This document shows, one piece after another, positions 12,401-24,746 of a stretch of 64,000 nucleotides of DNA. The stretch is from Oscheius dolichura (Eukaryota; Nematoda; Chromadorea; Rhabditida; Rhabditidae). Each line of letters starts with the position of its first letter. Positions within the stretch are counted from its first letter, which is position 1. The stretch lies in NCBI GenBank assembly GCA_932521035.1, contig OW051497.1:11904001-11968000 (forward strand), given 5' to 3'. The notes beneath the pieces are model-generated. The model ran no database searches. It had not been told where the DNA came from and saw only the letters and a program-made list of their open reading frames with translations. A program made the position numbers and the translations under genes.

Positions 12401-15400
12401 GGTGATGGAAGAGCGCGAAATGATCCATCACTGTACGCCGATTGAAAAACGTAATTCATCCATCTTACCGACACTTTTGATAGCTGCGCCAAGATGTTGC
12501 CACAGAAAATGGAATGCTAGGTATGGGCCACTCCGATGATAGGTAACGAGTTTTTAGACAGTTTTTCGTCATGATACGAGAAGAGAGAAAGGGGGAGATG
12601 ACCAAGAGGCCCAGCCGGTGGAATAGAGAGGGGCAGAGACATAAACAACACAAAAATCATGGTTTTTTTCAACGCATTTTCATGATAATGTTTCAGGAAA
12701 TAAGATGGTTAAAACTGAAACATGATAACGTTAGAACAACAAAGGAACGAGAGGGGATAAGTTGTATCTCACCACGGCCCCCTCAAAAATAAAAATGACC
12801 AGGAAAGCTATGTTCTCTCTGGAGAAGGACACCCTATGACTCAAGGTTTTGTAAATGGTCAAAATATCAAAAGCGATCAAGTTTAACGAATGCAACCGGA
12901 AGGTCTAGATCTTCTGTTACTCGGGCAACTTTCAAAGTTAAAAACAGAGCGCAAGTGATGCGGGGCATGAAAAGAGCCCCCGCCAGGAGTTGAGCAAGTG
13001 GGTGATCAAAGCCGCCCCGGCCGAGCGGGAAAAGTTCAAAACGGTGTATGTCAGTTGAGAGAGTTGCGAAGCGACAGCCACACGCGCCATAAATCTATTT
13101 GTTCACAAGGAGTGGCAGACTTTAAGCCCGGTGGTCATTTGCAATAGTCTAGGGAGAAGAAGAAGACGACGACGACGATGGGAGAAAGGCGGAACAAAAG
13201 GCGCAAATTTCAATTAGTTAAAAAAACTGATCAGCTGTCAACGGCAGGTAACGGAAGACTGATGAGGACGACAGGTTTGGCCCCGGCATGTCGGCTTACC
13301 GTTTTATGGGAACACATTCAGGAAACGTGTTCCGCCTCGCCTAAATTTTAATAGAGCAGCCATTTCCAATAAGATTTAGCTAAGAGATATCGGAGCCAGT
13401 CAAGAGGATCCGCGCCTCGCCTCCGAGTGGCCATTGAAAAGGTGAGACCCCTATCAGTTTAATATTAAACATGAAGAGGAGAAGGTCATCAGATATCAAT
13501 CGCGGTCAACGGCAGCATTCCAATGCTATTCTGAGAAAACTATCCACCTGACTTGTCGGTGATTGGTGGCTAAAGAAAACAACTGTGGCGGGTCTTCAAC
13601 GTGAGAGAGATGTATCAAAAATGCCAGTTGCAACGAGTAAAGAGACACATTACAAAGTGTTGTCTACAAAGGAGAATGATAAGAGATGAATCTCGTAAGG
13701 ACAGAGACCGTTCTGACGGGGGGACAAGGAAGCAAAATAGCCAGGAAGACGACAGGCTGCGGGATGTTTTTTTGCTTTTGCGGAATGACTTATCACAGCA
13801 CAGCAAAAGGGTAAGAAAGGCGACACGGGTCATTCGCGGCCCGATGCGGCTTACAGTGCGAATTGCCAATCTCACAAACAATCTTCTTCTTTTTGCCAAG
13901 AAGAAAAAAGTGAAAGGGGTTGAAGCTGTTTAAAGGGCTAGACGTGATTCACCTGGCCGATCGAGCGAATCTGTCTTTGGCATCTGTGACTAATCGGGCT
14001 AGATCTTCTTTGGTTTCTGTTCTTGGATGAAAAATTTAAAGTGACATCAGCTAGCAGTTATGAAAATACTAGCAGATTGTTTGCTTTAAAAGTAGAAAAA
14101 TGTGTTTTCAAAAGAACGGGGACGTTCGTATTAGTGGACAAGCCAAGGAAAGCAGGAGAAGTGACACTCAAAAAAGTGACAGCTTTTCACTTTCCCAGAC
14201 TTTCGAGTCGAGAAAACCTTTAAACTTTCTTCGTTCAACCCGTTGGCAATGTTTAGACAAGTCAAAGCTTTCGCTTGTGTGCCATTTGGTTCGAGGCGTC
14301 GGTGATCCCATCAGAACCTTGAACGTGTCTAACAGGCGAAAAAGATTTGTTCCGCGGCGAAAGAAAAAGCCTCATCATATATATCCGAGAGAGAGACTAA
14401 CGAGAGGAAAACAGGGTGATAAAGCGAGCCGTCTCTCTATGATGACGGAACGTTTGGCTGGGGGGTTAGGGGCAGCCGGGACAGACGGCGGGGGGTGGAT
14501 GGAGATCAAGCCTGCGCGTTTGTGCTGATTGCAGCCGTTCGCATCTCAATCAATCTGCTCGCCTATATCGCGGACATAGAGGAAAACTTGAAAGAAACGA
14601 GTTGCTAATCTAAGAAGATTATAGGAACGAAACCCTGGAACGGGAGTGAAAGGTTCGTGGAATTTTTTAAGCAGTGAAAATAACGCGGATATCCTCGCGT
14701 ATCCGAAACCTGCTGGAATAACACAAAAACAAGAGAACCGACAGGACACCTGCCGTTGTTTTTCCTTTAAAGAATATAATATATTCTAAATAACGTGAGG
14801 GGTGGTGGTAAGACCAACCCCCGGAGGAGACAGTAACGATAGTGGGGGGATTGACTAGCACGCACTGATACATAACCCACATTTGGTACACTCGAACTGG
14901 TGGTCTCACCCTCTACCCCCACACCCCTTCTGAAGTATTTAGCGGTGTAACAAAGACTAGCTAATGGAGGAGCCGGGGGCAAGTATCTATTCTCTATGAA
15001 TCTGTTTTTGATAACGGGGGCCGATCATACCCCAGACAGGAATGTGTGAGACCGTATGATGTGTAGTAGAAGTGCAGGGTGAAAAGAACTAACCCTGTTG
15101 ATGGGGATGGATGTGCTGGGTGAACCATTTGCCAGGGTGCGGACGCTGTCCGTTGAATGGACTAGGGCTACCTGAAAAAACGTGTGTGTGTCATTTGCAA
15201 ATCCCCGTTTCTCTCTACACAGCTGGTCATTCGGCCATTTTGGTAAACGTTCAACATTGGACCGGTTCAATGCTATTCAATTGACGTCGAGAAGGTCAAC
15301 GCAACGTGAAATCCAAAGGATGACCGGACCCACCGGTGCAGTTTAATGGGAACTGAGTGAATTGGATGTTTTCCATTTATTAAAAACACAGCCGATTTAA

Positions 15401-15719
15401 TTAGGATGGAAAAATGAAATTAACGGCGTTTAGTTCTTTTTAATTGTGATCGGAAAAGGTTAAGAGGTGCCCTTCTAAAGTTTAACCTTGATTAAGATCT
15501 CAAAGAACACCATTCTTCTACGATCAGCGCGGTTTAGAAGATTTCAGAGGGCTGTTCGAAATGTTCTGCTCCCCTTCCTGCCCCTGGATCACATTCATAT
15601 TGTGTTATGGGTCCGTGGTCTGATAAGCACCAAGTGGCCCACGAGATAACACCAAAAGGTTTCAGACTCACTTGTGATAACTGGCTGCTGACTGAGGAAG
15701 ACGCCCCAGTGGCGTACAT
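9488..15719 (-). CDS. ape-1-like: ASPP/iASPP-like protein (coiled coil, ankyrin, SH3)
   Basis: Apoptosis-stimulating-of-p53 family protein: a scaffold whose ankyrin-SH3 end binds p53 and PP1-type partners. Core exons: 11753-11629, 11584-11414, 11368-11134, 11090-10958, 10914-10617, 10572-10440, 10397-9717 and 9637-9488. They join into 642 codons with introns of 41-79 nt. Order: Pro/Tyr-rich N-terminus, a heptad-rich coiled coil (VNYAEQQRRMIEANRREEE), a Pro/Ser-rich linker, ankyrin repeats (TALHNAICAGHYEIVKFLI, GWTPLHCAAS), and an SH3 domain split by the last intron (YAAYSYTAEYDDEMSF, then NWWA and GLAPRTYLALYP). Two upstream exons, 15719-15672 (MYATGASSS) and 15171-15094, splice in the same phase and probably give the true N-terminus, making about 683 aa and a 3.3-kb intron. 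The ATG at 11753, directly after an acceptor, could be an alternative start. The core is certain, the upstream exons less so. Confidence 0.88.
11754..15093 (-). other. Long presumed intron of the ASPP-like gene
   Basis: This 3.3-kb gap between the two N-terminal exons and the core exons shows no convincing coding exon, only short frames and runs of AG-rich sequence near 13150. A donor-like site with a short open stretch near 12470 could be an extra exon but is not supported. Confidence 0.45.
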
Positions 15720-15727
15720 CTTTTGCT

Positions 15728-18193
15728 GAAAAGTTTGTTTTATTAAAGGAGAAGGATACGCGAGGGTGGAGAGAATAAAGAACGAGATGAAAACAAACAG
15801 GACAAGCGAGACTACAACGTCGTAGAAGTTGATAAATGGAAAAAATAAAAAGCGAAATTTTCGATGGAGAAGGAGCTTTTACGGCGCCAAAGGCTAGTGA
15901 ATCACATCACATATCATTTGAGAAGATGAGTCAGAAACAAAGGACGTACACAGAGCCCGTAGTATGGCAGGAAGATGAGCACAATATGCCGTTGTTGGCA
16001 ACAAAAAAACCTGCTGCCGAGGGAGGGTGGTCCGGCCTCCCAATGAATAAATACCTGATGAATGGCGGTTTTCTCCCTCTGCTGGAGGTAGCCCCCTCTT
16101 GTTTTTAGTGAAGAGGTCACAAGAGTTTAGAGTTTCAGATTGAAAATCAACCGGGAAACTGGTATTAGTGTGATTAATTGGGCAATAAAATGACCAGCGC
16201 CGAGTAGTGGAAACTGTAAAGCAACTCATGATCCAATTAGATCAAACGAGGGGCCACTCCAGGGGGATGGAACAATTAGATAGCGGCCACGTCCCAAGCG
16301 AAGGGGTTTGCCAAGCCGTGGGAAAATGTAGAAAGCGCGACGACTATAGGGGAGAAGCATCGCCTGCCAACGAGGCATAAGCTGTGGGAAAATTGTACAT
16401 ATGGTCGAGGAGGGACGGCGAATAACGACGCACTGCGATAGAGGAGACAAGGTAATAGTTGCCCTCACCAAGGACATATGGCTGGGAATATGGTGATTTT
16501 TTCGAACAAAAGCTTTTATCGCCAGAGAGAAAGGGCCGCAAAAATATGGTTTTATAGCTGATTGACCTCATCAGACAGATTTTATGACTGACCGACAAGT
16601 GCCCATAAATTTATACATCTGGAGACAAGACAAGCCAGTCTTTCTTCTATCTGGTGTCGAAAAATCGAAGCAGATGAAAGTATAGAATATTCCAGAGGAA
16701 TCTAAAGGTTTCGCAAAGTCGTTAGCCGCTTTTCAAGAAGTCAATTCCCGGCTCTTTCTGAAATTGCCGCCAAATTTAAGGGCTGTTCACACTGTAAATA
16801 GGATTACACACTGGGGAAGAAGTCAATGGTCAGTGAAAAGAGAAAAACAAGAGACAATTCAGCAAGCAACGCGACAAGTAACCGGGCGCAAATAGTTGAT
16901 CAGAAAAAAGAAAAAGCGATTGGAAATATTTCGTAAGCTGTAAGGAAAGGGAGAAAAATCAATAATCTGGAGAGGATCTGGTCAGAAATGAACAATAATC
17001 AGGTCAGATAATAGCTTTAACGACGGGCTCTTGGACTATGGCGGGTCGGCCACACGTAATTTCAGGGTCAGCAGAGTGCGCGATCGATATTCTTAGTGGA
17101 CACATCTGATCAGAGCGTCTTATCTCGTGAATTCGTGCCTTAAAGCTTCTCGTGACAGATTCCAACGCGAAAAAAAGTTCGGCCATTCAATAGTAGAGGT
17201 GTGATAATCTCTGAGGGCAAGGAGAAGAAGAAACATCGAAAAGCGCTCATATTTGCTCAAGTTTTTTGAAGTTTGCTCGAAGATGATAGAAAAGATAAAA
17301 TAATATGCTAAAAAGAAAACAAAAAAAAATACAAATATTGTAGATTTGGCGGTAAATTTAAGAGTGATTTGAATTATTTGAATAAAACAATAGAGAGCGG
17401 TCTATTTGAAACAGAATACCAAATTGTTGAAATTCCTCATGCAAAAAATTACGTGAGCCCCCAAAATATTTGTTCAGTAGGTGGTTTGTTCAAACAAGAG
17501 GAAGGAACGGGGGATGGGTTGTTTTTTCGAATTTGTTGGGTTGATGTGATGGCTTCTGAGGGCCGGCTTTGTTCTCAAATTACTCGACAACGGGAATATG
17601 TGTGAAAGCAAAGAACTCAACTTGAGTCTCGGCCGTAAAGTGTGGCTGAATAAGAAAATGTCCTAATTTGATGATGGAGACACTTAGCAAATAGCCGATA
17701 CAGAGCGATGCGCGGCTGGGTACACGGCGACCCCCACACAGTAAAGGAGAGACTGTGTGATGCGAGGAGAGGTCAGAATTAGGTTTCCACGAGGAAAGAA
17801 CGTGTCATAATAAGGAGAGGGCAGAGGCCGACCAGCGACAACAAGAGATTACGGACTGCGCTGTGCAGAGAAGGACTTCTCTTTGAGGTTCAGAGAGTGT
17901 TTATTGTGCCTCCTCTAACGGAATGCAGCCGTCCCAGAGGGAGCAGCTGAAATCTCAATCTGTTGTAAATAAGCGTAGGGCCAAACGGTCAGTTCTCTCT
18001 TTTGTTGGACAAAACGGTGAAACTTCCCTCGCGCGAGGATTAGACGGACTGTGACCAAAAGTGAAATATAGCTATTGTGGACATCAACGACAATAAGAAA
18101 GTGTGCCCAGACAGAAGGCCGTTCTACCAAAGATCACTCTTTACTTATTTAAATCGTTAAATTATTGAGCATTACAAAAAGTGACATTAATAG
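15728..18193. other. Intergenic stretch without recognised genes
   Basis: This stretch lies between the start of the ASPP-like gene and the 3' end of the UDP-glucose dehydrogenase gene. Only short frames without splice sites are seen. Confidence 0.5.
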
Positions 18194-19975
18194 TTAGATG
18201 AGGCTGTTTCCAAAGAGATTGTAGGCCTCGGCTGGAGCACTTCCTAAAGAATACCTTATACAGCAGAAATTAAACTGCTTACCGATGGCATGGACCCGGT
18301 AGCCGATTTTCCGTAAGGCCTTCTTGTCGAGAATCAACCGCCCGTCAAAGATAGCTGCAGGATGCTGCATCTTCTTGTAGATACTGGCGTAGTCATAGGT
18401 CTGAAATGTAGAAATTTCGGGAATCGTTACGAGTGGCATCCGAAATGTCTCTTTCTGTTGTAACATGTTCATGAACTGGTCAAAAAATAGCTGTCATACC
18501 TTGAACTCGTCCCATTCCGTCAGCACGGCAATGGCGTGAGTGTCTTCACAAGCGAGATAGGGGTCGTTGAAGACGAACACACGGTTAGAAATAGTTGACT
18601 GATTAGTCTCCTGAACAAGTTCCTGATTAGGGAAAATGGAAGAGGGGACCATTTCCAGTTCCCAGAGGATCTGCTCCTTGTGTACTTTGGGATCGTAGAT
18701 GTGGATAATCGCCTTCTCCTCTAGAAGGTACTTGATAACTTTAATGGCCGAGGATTCTCTGGTGTCTCCCGTATTCTTCTTGAAGGCAAAACCAAAGACT
18801 GCGATTTTCTTATCGGCTACGGTATTGAAAAGTTCCTGAACTACAGCATCTGCGAACCGACGACGTTGCCAGTTGTTGATTTCTACGACCTGAACATGTG
18901 ATTGCTTGGAATCTCTAAAAATGGCTACCTTCGACCAGTAGTCGGCAACTATTTCCAGACCAAGGGAACTACTCAAATACACCAGGGAGAGGACGTCCTT
19001 CTGGAAGCAGCTGCCACCAAATCCTGAGTATTTTGCCATAAAAGTAACTGGAACTCGTACCAACGGATGCTTGAAGGAACTTGCTCCCTATGCGAGTATC
19101 CATACCGACAGCCTTCGCTACCTCTTGGACATCAGCTCCGGTGGATTCGCAGATGGCTGACATGGCATTAATGGAAGAAATTCTCTGAGCCAAGAAAGCA
19201 TTGGCGGCCTGAAAATTATCCGGATGTAATGTCTAAGTGTAAACAGACCAGCTTCGAAAGTTCCGAGCTCCATGTGTTGGTCGTGACGATCTTCTCGCGG
19301 GGAACCCAGTTGGTATAAACATCCACCAGAGCTGCTATAGCTGCCTGGCCTTCCGGAGTGCTCGATCCTCCAATAAGCACACGATCAGGGTTGCATAAAT
19401 CAGCGATGGCCGTTCCTTCGGCAAGGAATTCCGGATTCGAGAGGACTTGGAATTTGAGGGTTGGGTCGTCTCGCTCAGCTTGATGGAGAATGGCATCGAT
19501 GCTTTCAGCTGCACGAACAGGGACAGTACTTTTCTCTACGACTATCTTTGGCCGGTCGGAGTGGCGGGCAATGGTCCGAGAAATGCTCTCAATGTACTTG
19601 AGGTCCGGAGCCATTCCTTTGCCTTTTCCATAATCTTTCGTTGGAGTGTTCACGGAGATGAAGATGAGGTCAGCTTCTTTCACTGCCTTCTCCACATCCC
19701 ACGAAAAGTGAAGGTTCTTTCCACGGCATTCAAGGACGATATCACTCAATCCGGGCTAAACAACATTACTAGGATCGATGAATCAGAATGAAAACCTCAA
19801 AGATCGGAATTTGGGGCGAATTCCATTGATCAATCTTTCCTCGATTCATGTCACAAACAGTTACTTGGATGTGAGGGCATTTATGAGCAAGCACGGCAGA
19901 TGTCGGTCCACCCACGTAGCCAGCTCCCACACAGGCAATGCGTTGGATTTTAGGAACTACAGGTTCGGAAGACAT
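18194..19975 (-). CDS. sqv-4-like (UGDH): UDP-glucose 6-dehydrogenase
   Basis: Oxidises UDP-glucose to UDP-glucuronate with two NAD+, in the cytosol, supplying glycosaminoglycan synthesis. Seven exons: 19975-19796, 19755-19249, 19208-19061, 19023-18929, 18889-18500, 18400-18283 and 18243-18194. They give 495 aa, close to the 480-495 usual for animals. Visible marks: the NAD-binding loop GAGYVGGP near residue 17, [27 protein letters not shown], the catalytic cysteine in [10 protein letters not shown] (about residue 284), [17 protein letters not shown], and C-terminal IFDGRLILD. Introns are 37-99 nt. One donor is GTCTGT, with C at +3. An acceptor (CATTTTAG) lies 6 nt before the ATG. The stretch before DPYLACED is several residues longer than in the human enzyme. 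Confidence 0.97.
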
Positions 19976-20729
19976 TGTCGTCTAAAATGGCAGGAACAAT
20001 TGAACGGGAGGAAAGAAAGGGAAATGGTTTACTGAAGTAGAGCGTCTCTTTTTTGATCGCTGCAGCTGCGAAGCTAAGTCGGAAAAAACTGTACGGGGTT
20101 CGAATGAGACGGTTAACCCCTTTACTTGGAGATTTGGCTTTTAGGCACGGGTTTAGGAAAAGGAACAGAGCAAAAAGAGCACAAAATAAGAAAACAACAC
20201 GTATTTGTTGAGTCTTATTATGAAATCACAGGAAAAACAAACCAAGGGATAAACAGAATCAAGAATTGTAAGAAAAGCGGGGAATGGGCGCACAGTCGGG
20301 TCATTGTTGCACAAAAAAGGGGAACATTACTTTTTTCTCGCCCAGACCGGGTGTCCGAAAGCATAAACGATCAAAACTTGTAAACTATGGCAAGGACAGA
20401 CGGACGCCACTGGGATCTCCACAAAAAATGTTCCCACAGCAAGTATAATAGATTTAATTGAGGCTCTGTCGAAGCGGATCAGGGCAATGCACTGTCAAGG
20501 GGGCAGAGGCTGATCGGTGACTGTCCTCGATCTGTTAAACTGTATCAAAGCTCAGAATTTATTTGTAGGTGCCATCTCCTCGATCCCCCGCATGTGCTCG
20601 TCGAAAACAAGAGAGCGAAGAGAAAACGTGTTAGTAATATTTATACCCTGGAGTCTCATATGGGAGAACATTATACGACCAAAATTATGACATTCTTCGT
20701 TGCAGTGGCAAAAGTCCAACGGGGACATT
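19976..20729. other. Intergenic spacer
   Basis: 5' flank of the UDP-glucose dehydrogenase gene and 3' flank of the channel gene. No further gene is seen. Confidence 0.5.
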
Positions 20730-23700
20730 TTAGTGAGAACCAGGTGGCATGAATTGCTGCTCGAAGGTTTGCGATAAGTAGTGCCACCAGTAGACAAGCT
20801 AAATATTATTCTACCGAATGTGTTTTGAATTTTAACAAACATTAAAGCAGGTGAAGGCCAGAGGGAATGCAACGATGCTGAACTTGTCAACCGCCTCTGG
20901 ATGGAACCGAACAATACAGCCGCCAGGAGTTGGGGAAGGCGATCGTAGCTGAAATATGTCTAATTCCTTCGGGAAGTGGATGTGCCAGTGCGGGTCAGTA
21001 TCTTTTAAGTGAAATCTCTCTTTTAGCCCTAAGATGCACTAAATAACTGATAGGAGGACATGTTGTGCGCACAACAACTAGGGTACACCAAATGTACACA
21101 GGCAGTGGGATGACACACTACTATACCTCGTCGATTAATGGAAGATCTTGCTCAGCTGGGAGCTAAACATTTTATGTTTGCCTGACATTTTCAAATAAAA
21201 AAGGGGAAAGTACCTGCTCGAAGGTTAGAGGCGTCTCCGAGTCGAATGTTGTCATGTGAATGTGGAGAGGTGATAGAGGTGGACGTGATGAGATCGAGCC
21301 GCGATTACCGACGACTACAGCGTTTTGCCCGTTGTGAGTTGTAACTGACCCTGAGGAATGGCCGTCAGTTCTTTGTTTTTGCTTGTTTACTTACCATTTG
21401 CATTGCCATTACCGACACGAGAGCGGCATGAGCCATTGGCCCAAATGTTTGATGCCCGTTGACGCTCACGCCTACGTTCCGCACTAGAAAGCTCTCTAAC
21501 CATGCGTTGCTCTGACTCTAACCTCCGTGCACTATTTTGGCAACGAGTTATGTAACAAACAAAAGCAAGCTCTACCATCGTCCCAAACACAAACGAAATA
21601 CATCCTAACATCCATACATCCATAGCTGAAATTAATTATTGTACTTTCTTTTGGAAGTTACAAACCTTTTACATAGGATACCCGTGGAAGATTCTTTAAA
21701 ATATTTCCGAATTGAAATGTTAGAGCTAGGAGAGAAGATATGCCGACTGTGGTTCTCGCCGGGAGAGCTTTCGGCTCCATACAGAAGGAGACCCACGACA
21801 CGATGATAGTCAGATAAGTAGGAACATAAGCTTGGATAATGTAGAACCCGTAACGGCGTTTAAACGTAAATACCACCTAAAAACATTTGTTTATTTGTTT
21901 GTCTAGCATCCGTCAATGACCCCCTCCTCTTCCTATTCAAAACCAGACATTTTGGTGACTGTTTCCTGTAACATGTCAACCGCTCCCTATTTCTGGTTCC
22001 AATGATACAAAATGTACGTTGATTCTCCCTTGTTCTGAGGGATGAGCTTTGAATAACGTATTCAAAAAAGGACACATGATTTGTTTCGGCTTGCCAGGGC
22101 AACATCCAGGAAAAAGTCATGATTTACGGCAATATGTTTTGAGCCATATGGGGGACAATGCGTCCCTGCTGGCACATTACGCAGAAAATGACTAGCGTCA
22201 ACGAGCAGAAGAAGAACGGATATTGCTCAATCAGTTATTAGAAAAAGAAGAGCAAGGCCCATTAGATCGAAAAGCAAATATCACTCTGCCGATTCTTTCT
22301 GGGAAAAGGACCGTCGGCTCACCTGTAACTGATCCCAGTAACCGTTTGGATAGAGGAGAGTTTCCTTCTTGACCTCGAAATGAACCATATCAAAATCAGG
22401 AAGTTCTATTTTCTTCATCAGAGTCACTGGCTCATCCATCCAGTGGAGTTCCACCTAAATTTTGGCCAATTCCTGATTTCCAACTTCCTCTACCTCTTCA
22501 GAATTATGACTATATGATTCAAATATTAGAATACAACTCTGTACATCGAAGGGAAACTGCCTGAGATCCAAATTACACGGAGATTTTACAGAGAGACGAT
22601 GATTTATCCAAACAGTCCCGTTCTGAAAAGTCCAAACTTTAAACATTTCCACAAGCTGCGTTTTAATCCGGAAATAATTATCTTGATAAGTTTTGTCTCT
22701 TGGCTCACGTGTCGGCCCCGCCGAGAGGCACAGACTGGAGAAAAGATAATTGCGAATGGGTGAATTATTGAAGATTGTACGCGCAACATATGCGTTAACT
22801 AATCAGAAAAGTGCTTGGACCATTAGCTCTGAGAATGTTTTTCAAAGTTTGATCTTATAAGAATAAAATAGAAAGAAGAAGAAGAATAGAACTCACGTCG
22901 TAGAGAATAATCATAACATTTTCAGAGGGTGACGCGTGAATTTTTGTCTGCTTAGAGTTAATTAAACACGTATTGGGTGACCAAATTTTCGGGAGCATTC
23001 TTGCTTCCATTGTGATATTTCTGAAAGAATATGGTCACTTTGACCAACTTAATAAATGGAAAATTGTACCTTTTACATGCTGGAAGATGTGTGAAAGAGA
23101 GCGCTTTGTCGTGCCACAATTGGGTGAAGAGGATATCAATCTCGAAATCGGAAGTAATCTCATTCAGAGAACTCATATCCTGCAAATTTGCAAACTTTGT
23201 TATTTCTCCCGTTATCCGAGTTGACCATTTCCCTCGAGTATTAGAAACGGAACGGATTCCTTCTCAATTACCTCGCCCTCGCCTATTCAATTATGGCCTA
23301 CCGAAAAAAAAGAACACAACATTCTTCCCCCGGCAAACAAGACTGCTGGCTAGAAAAAATGGGTACATCTACAAGAAACTACATCTTTTTGGAATTCCGA
23401 ACCTATTGAACCCAAAACCTAGCAAAATCTAATAGAGAGCAGCATCTAAAGGAAACAATCCCATTTGTTGTCGTTTGTTCGTTTCATGCTCTTTGCGCTG
23501 CTGCTCCCTTCTTAGGGAACATCTTCTATGCTAATGATTTCCGGATTTTGTCAATTTGCTTAGGGTTAAGCGTGCCCTCCCTGGGAATATTCTCAAAGAA
23601 CGCGGGCAATGTCTAGCAATAGATACTAAGAAACATCACTAAAGACTTTGGATACAATCTAACCTAAAGAGGGAACTTTATGACAGGACCTAGTGTTCCG

Positions 23701-24746
23701 GTGTTCCGATTCGACTTAAAAGCGGGCAATCAACTTGAAGCAAATGAAAGAAATAGGAGTTTGGACGATGTCGAGAAGAGGAATTACGTAAGAGACGGCT
23801 ATTTTCGGGAAGGAGAGGTTCCTTGACCTTTCCACCCAGATGATCGGCTTCCTGGTGTATAGCCATTTCTCTTCACTTACAACAGAAACGACGATGTCTT
23901 CCGGCCACGATGGGCTTTCTCGAGTCGCGTTGTTTTGATGGATCGGCACTCACACACCGGGCAGAAGTCACTTTGAGAATGTCACTTTTTCTAATCCAAG
24001 GTTCCCCTGGACCCGTTCATAATGGTTAATATCCGTTCCCATTTAACCTAATCTTTAAAGTACCCACCTGCACATGCATTTCGATGTTAACCTGGACGGG
24101 ATCTTCGGCATCCGGTAGCATTTTTGTATATTTCTGCATGATTTCTTCAATAATCTTCGCCTCCGACATCGCACCCTCGGGGCACTTGCGCCGTTTGCCC
24201 TTTGCCTGAAAAGAGTCATGCTCATACTTGTTTTGCCAACCCTTTTTCTGTCACGTGCATTTCTATCTTTCTATTAAAACGTGGCCGATGGGTCTCTACA
24301 GCTGACGGGATTGCGCGGGGCTACTTGGAAGAAGGTTCGGCTCCCCCAGGAGGACTGGCAACTGTGTTCATGATGGACACCCAGTGGACAGAAGACGTCC
24401 CTTTTGATGGGGAAGTTGTCATCCCTTTTCCGTCCAAAAGCTGACAATCTCTAACTCAAAAGCACTTTTATTTTGTAGTTTCTTCATTCAAAAATTTTTC
24501 TCGGAAGCAATTTCCGCAATAAAGTAACGATATTACCGGGTCAAGTTGATCACATTCATACAAATTGAAACACGGAATCGCCGCTTGCCCATCAATTATT
24601 AGTGTACGACAAATAACGCGTGCGCCGTGCCCGGTGGGGCAAATGACAAGGATGCCGAAAAGATCTGGTCCGACATTGATATGATGAGGGATTACCTTGG
24701 CGAGGGCGACAAAGAGTAGCGCCAATATTAAATAGGTTAGTCTCAT
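20730..24746 (-). CDS. Cys-loop ligand-gated anion channel subunit (ACC/LGC type)
   Basis: Subunit of a pentameric neurotransmitter-gated channel in the plasma membrane. Well-supported exons: 24205-24068, 23179-23070, 23020-22897, 22622-22494, 22454-22323, 21876-21666, 21625-21395, 21350-21214, 21162-21127, 20948-20841 and 20798-20730; total 475 codons, all phases consistent. The extracellular part has [16 protein letters not shown] and the Cys-loop, [15 protein letters not shown] (13 residues between cysteines). M1 is [15 protein letters not shown]2 begins [16 protein letters not shown] and ends in [12 protein letters not shown] before M2 is typical of anion-selective channels. M3, a basic loop, and M4 ([13 protein letters not shown]) follow. 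The pattern fits nematode acetylcholine-gated chloride and lgc-46-type subunits; the ligand is not certain. N-terminal exons are tentative: a leader [16 protein letters not shown] at 24746-24537 and a piece at 24440-24325. Confidence 0.92.

Noticed and set aside
13601-13933. Open frame of 110 codons, open on both strands
   Set aside because: AG-rich sequence with few stops by composition; no family or splice support.
14100-14528. Open frame of 142 codons
   Set aside because: Composition is basic and low in hydrophobic residues, there are no splice sites, and it lies in the long presumed intron of the ASPP-like gene.
15894-16598. Overlapping minus-strand frames of 80-111 codons
   Set aside because: They overlap in different phases, none has good splice flanks, and the peptides show no domain character.
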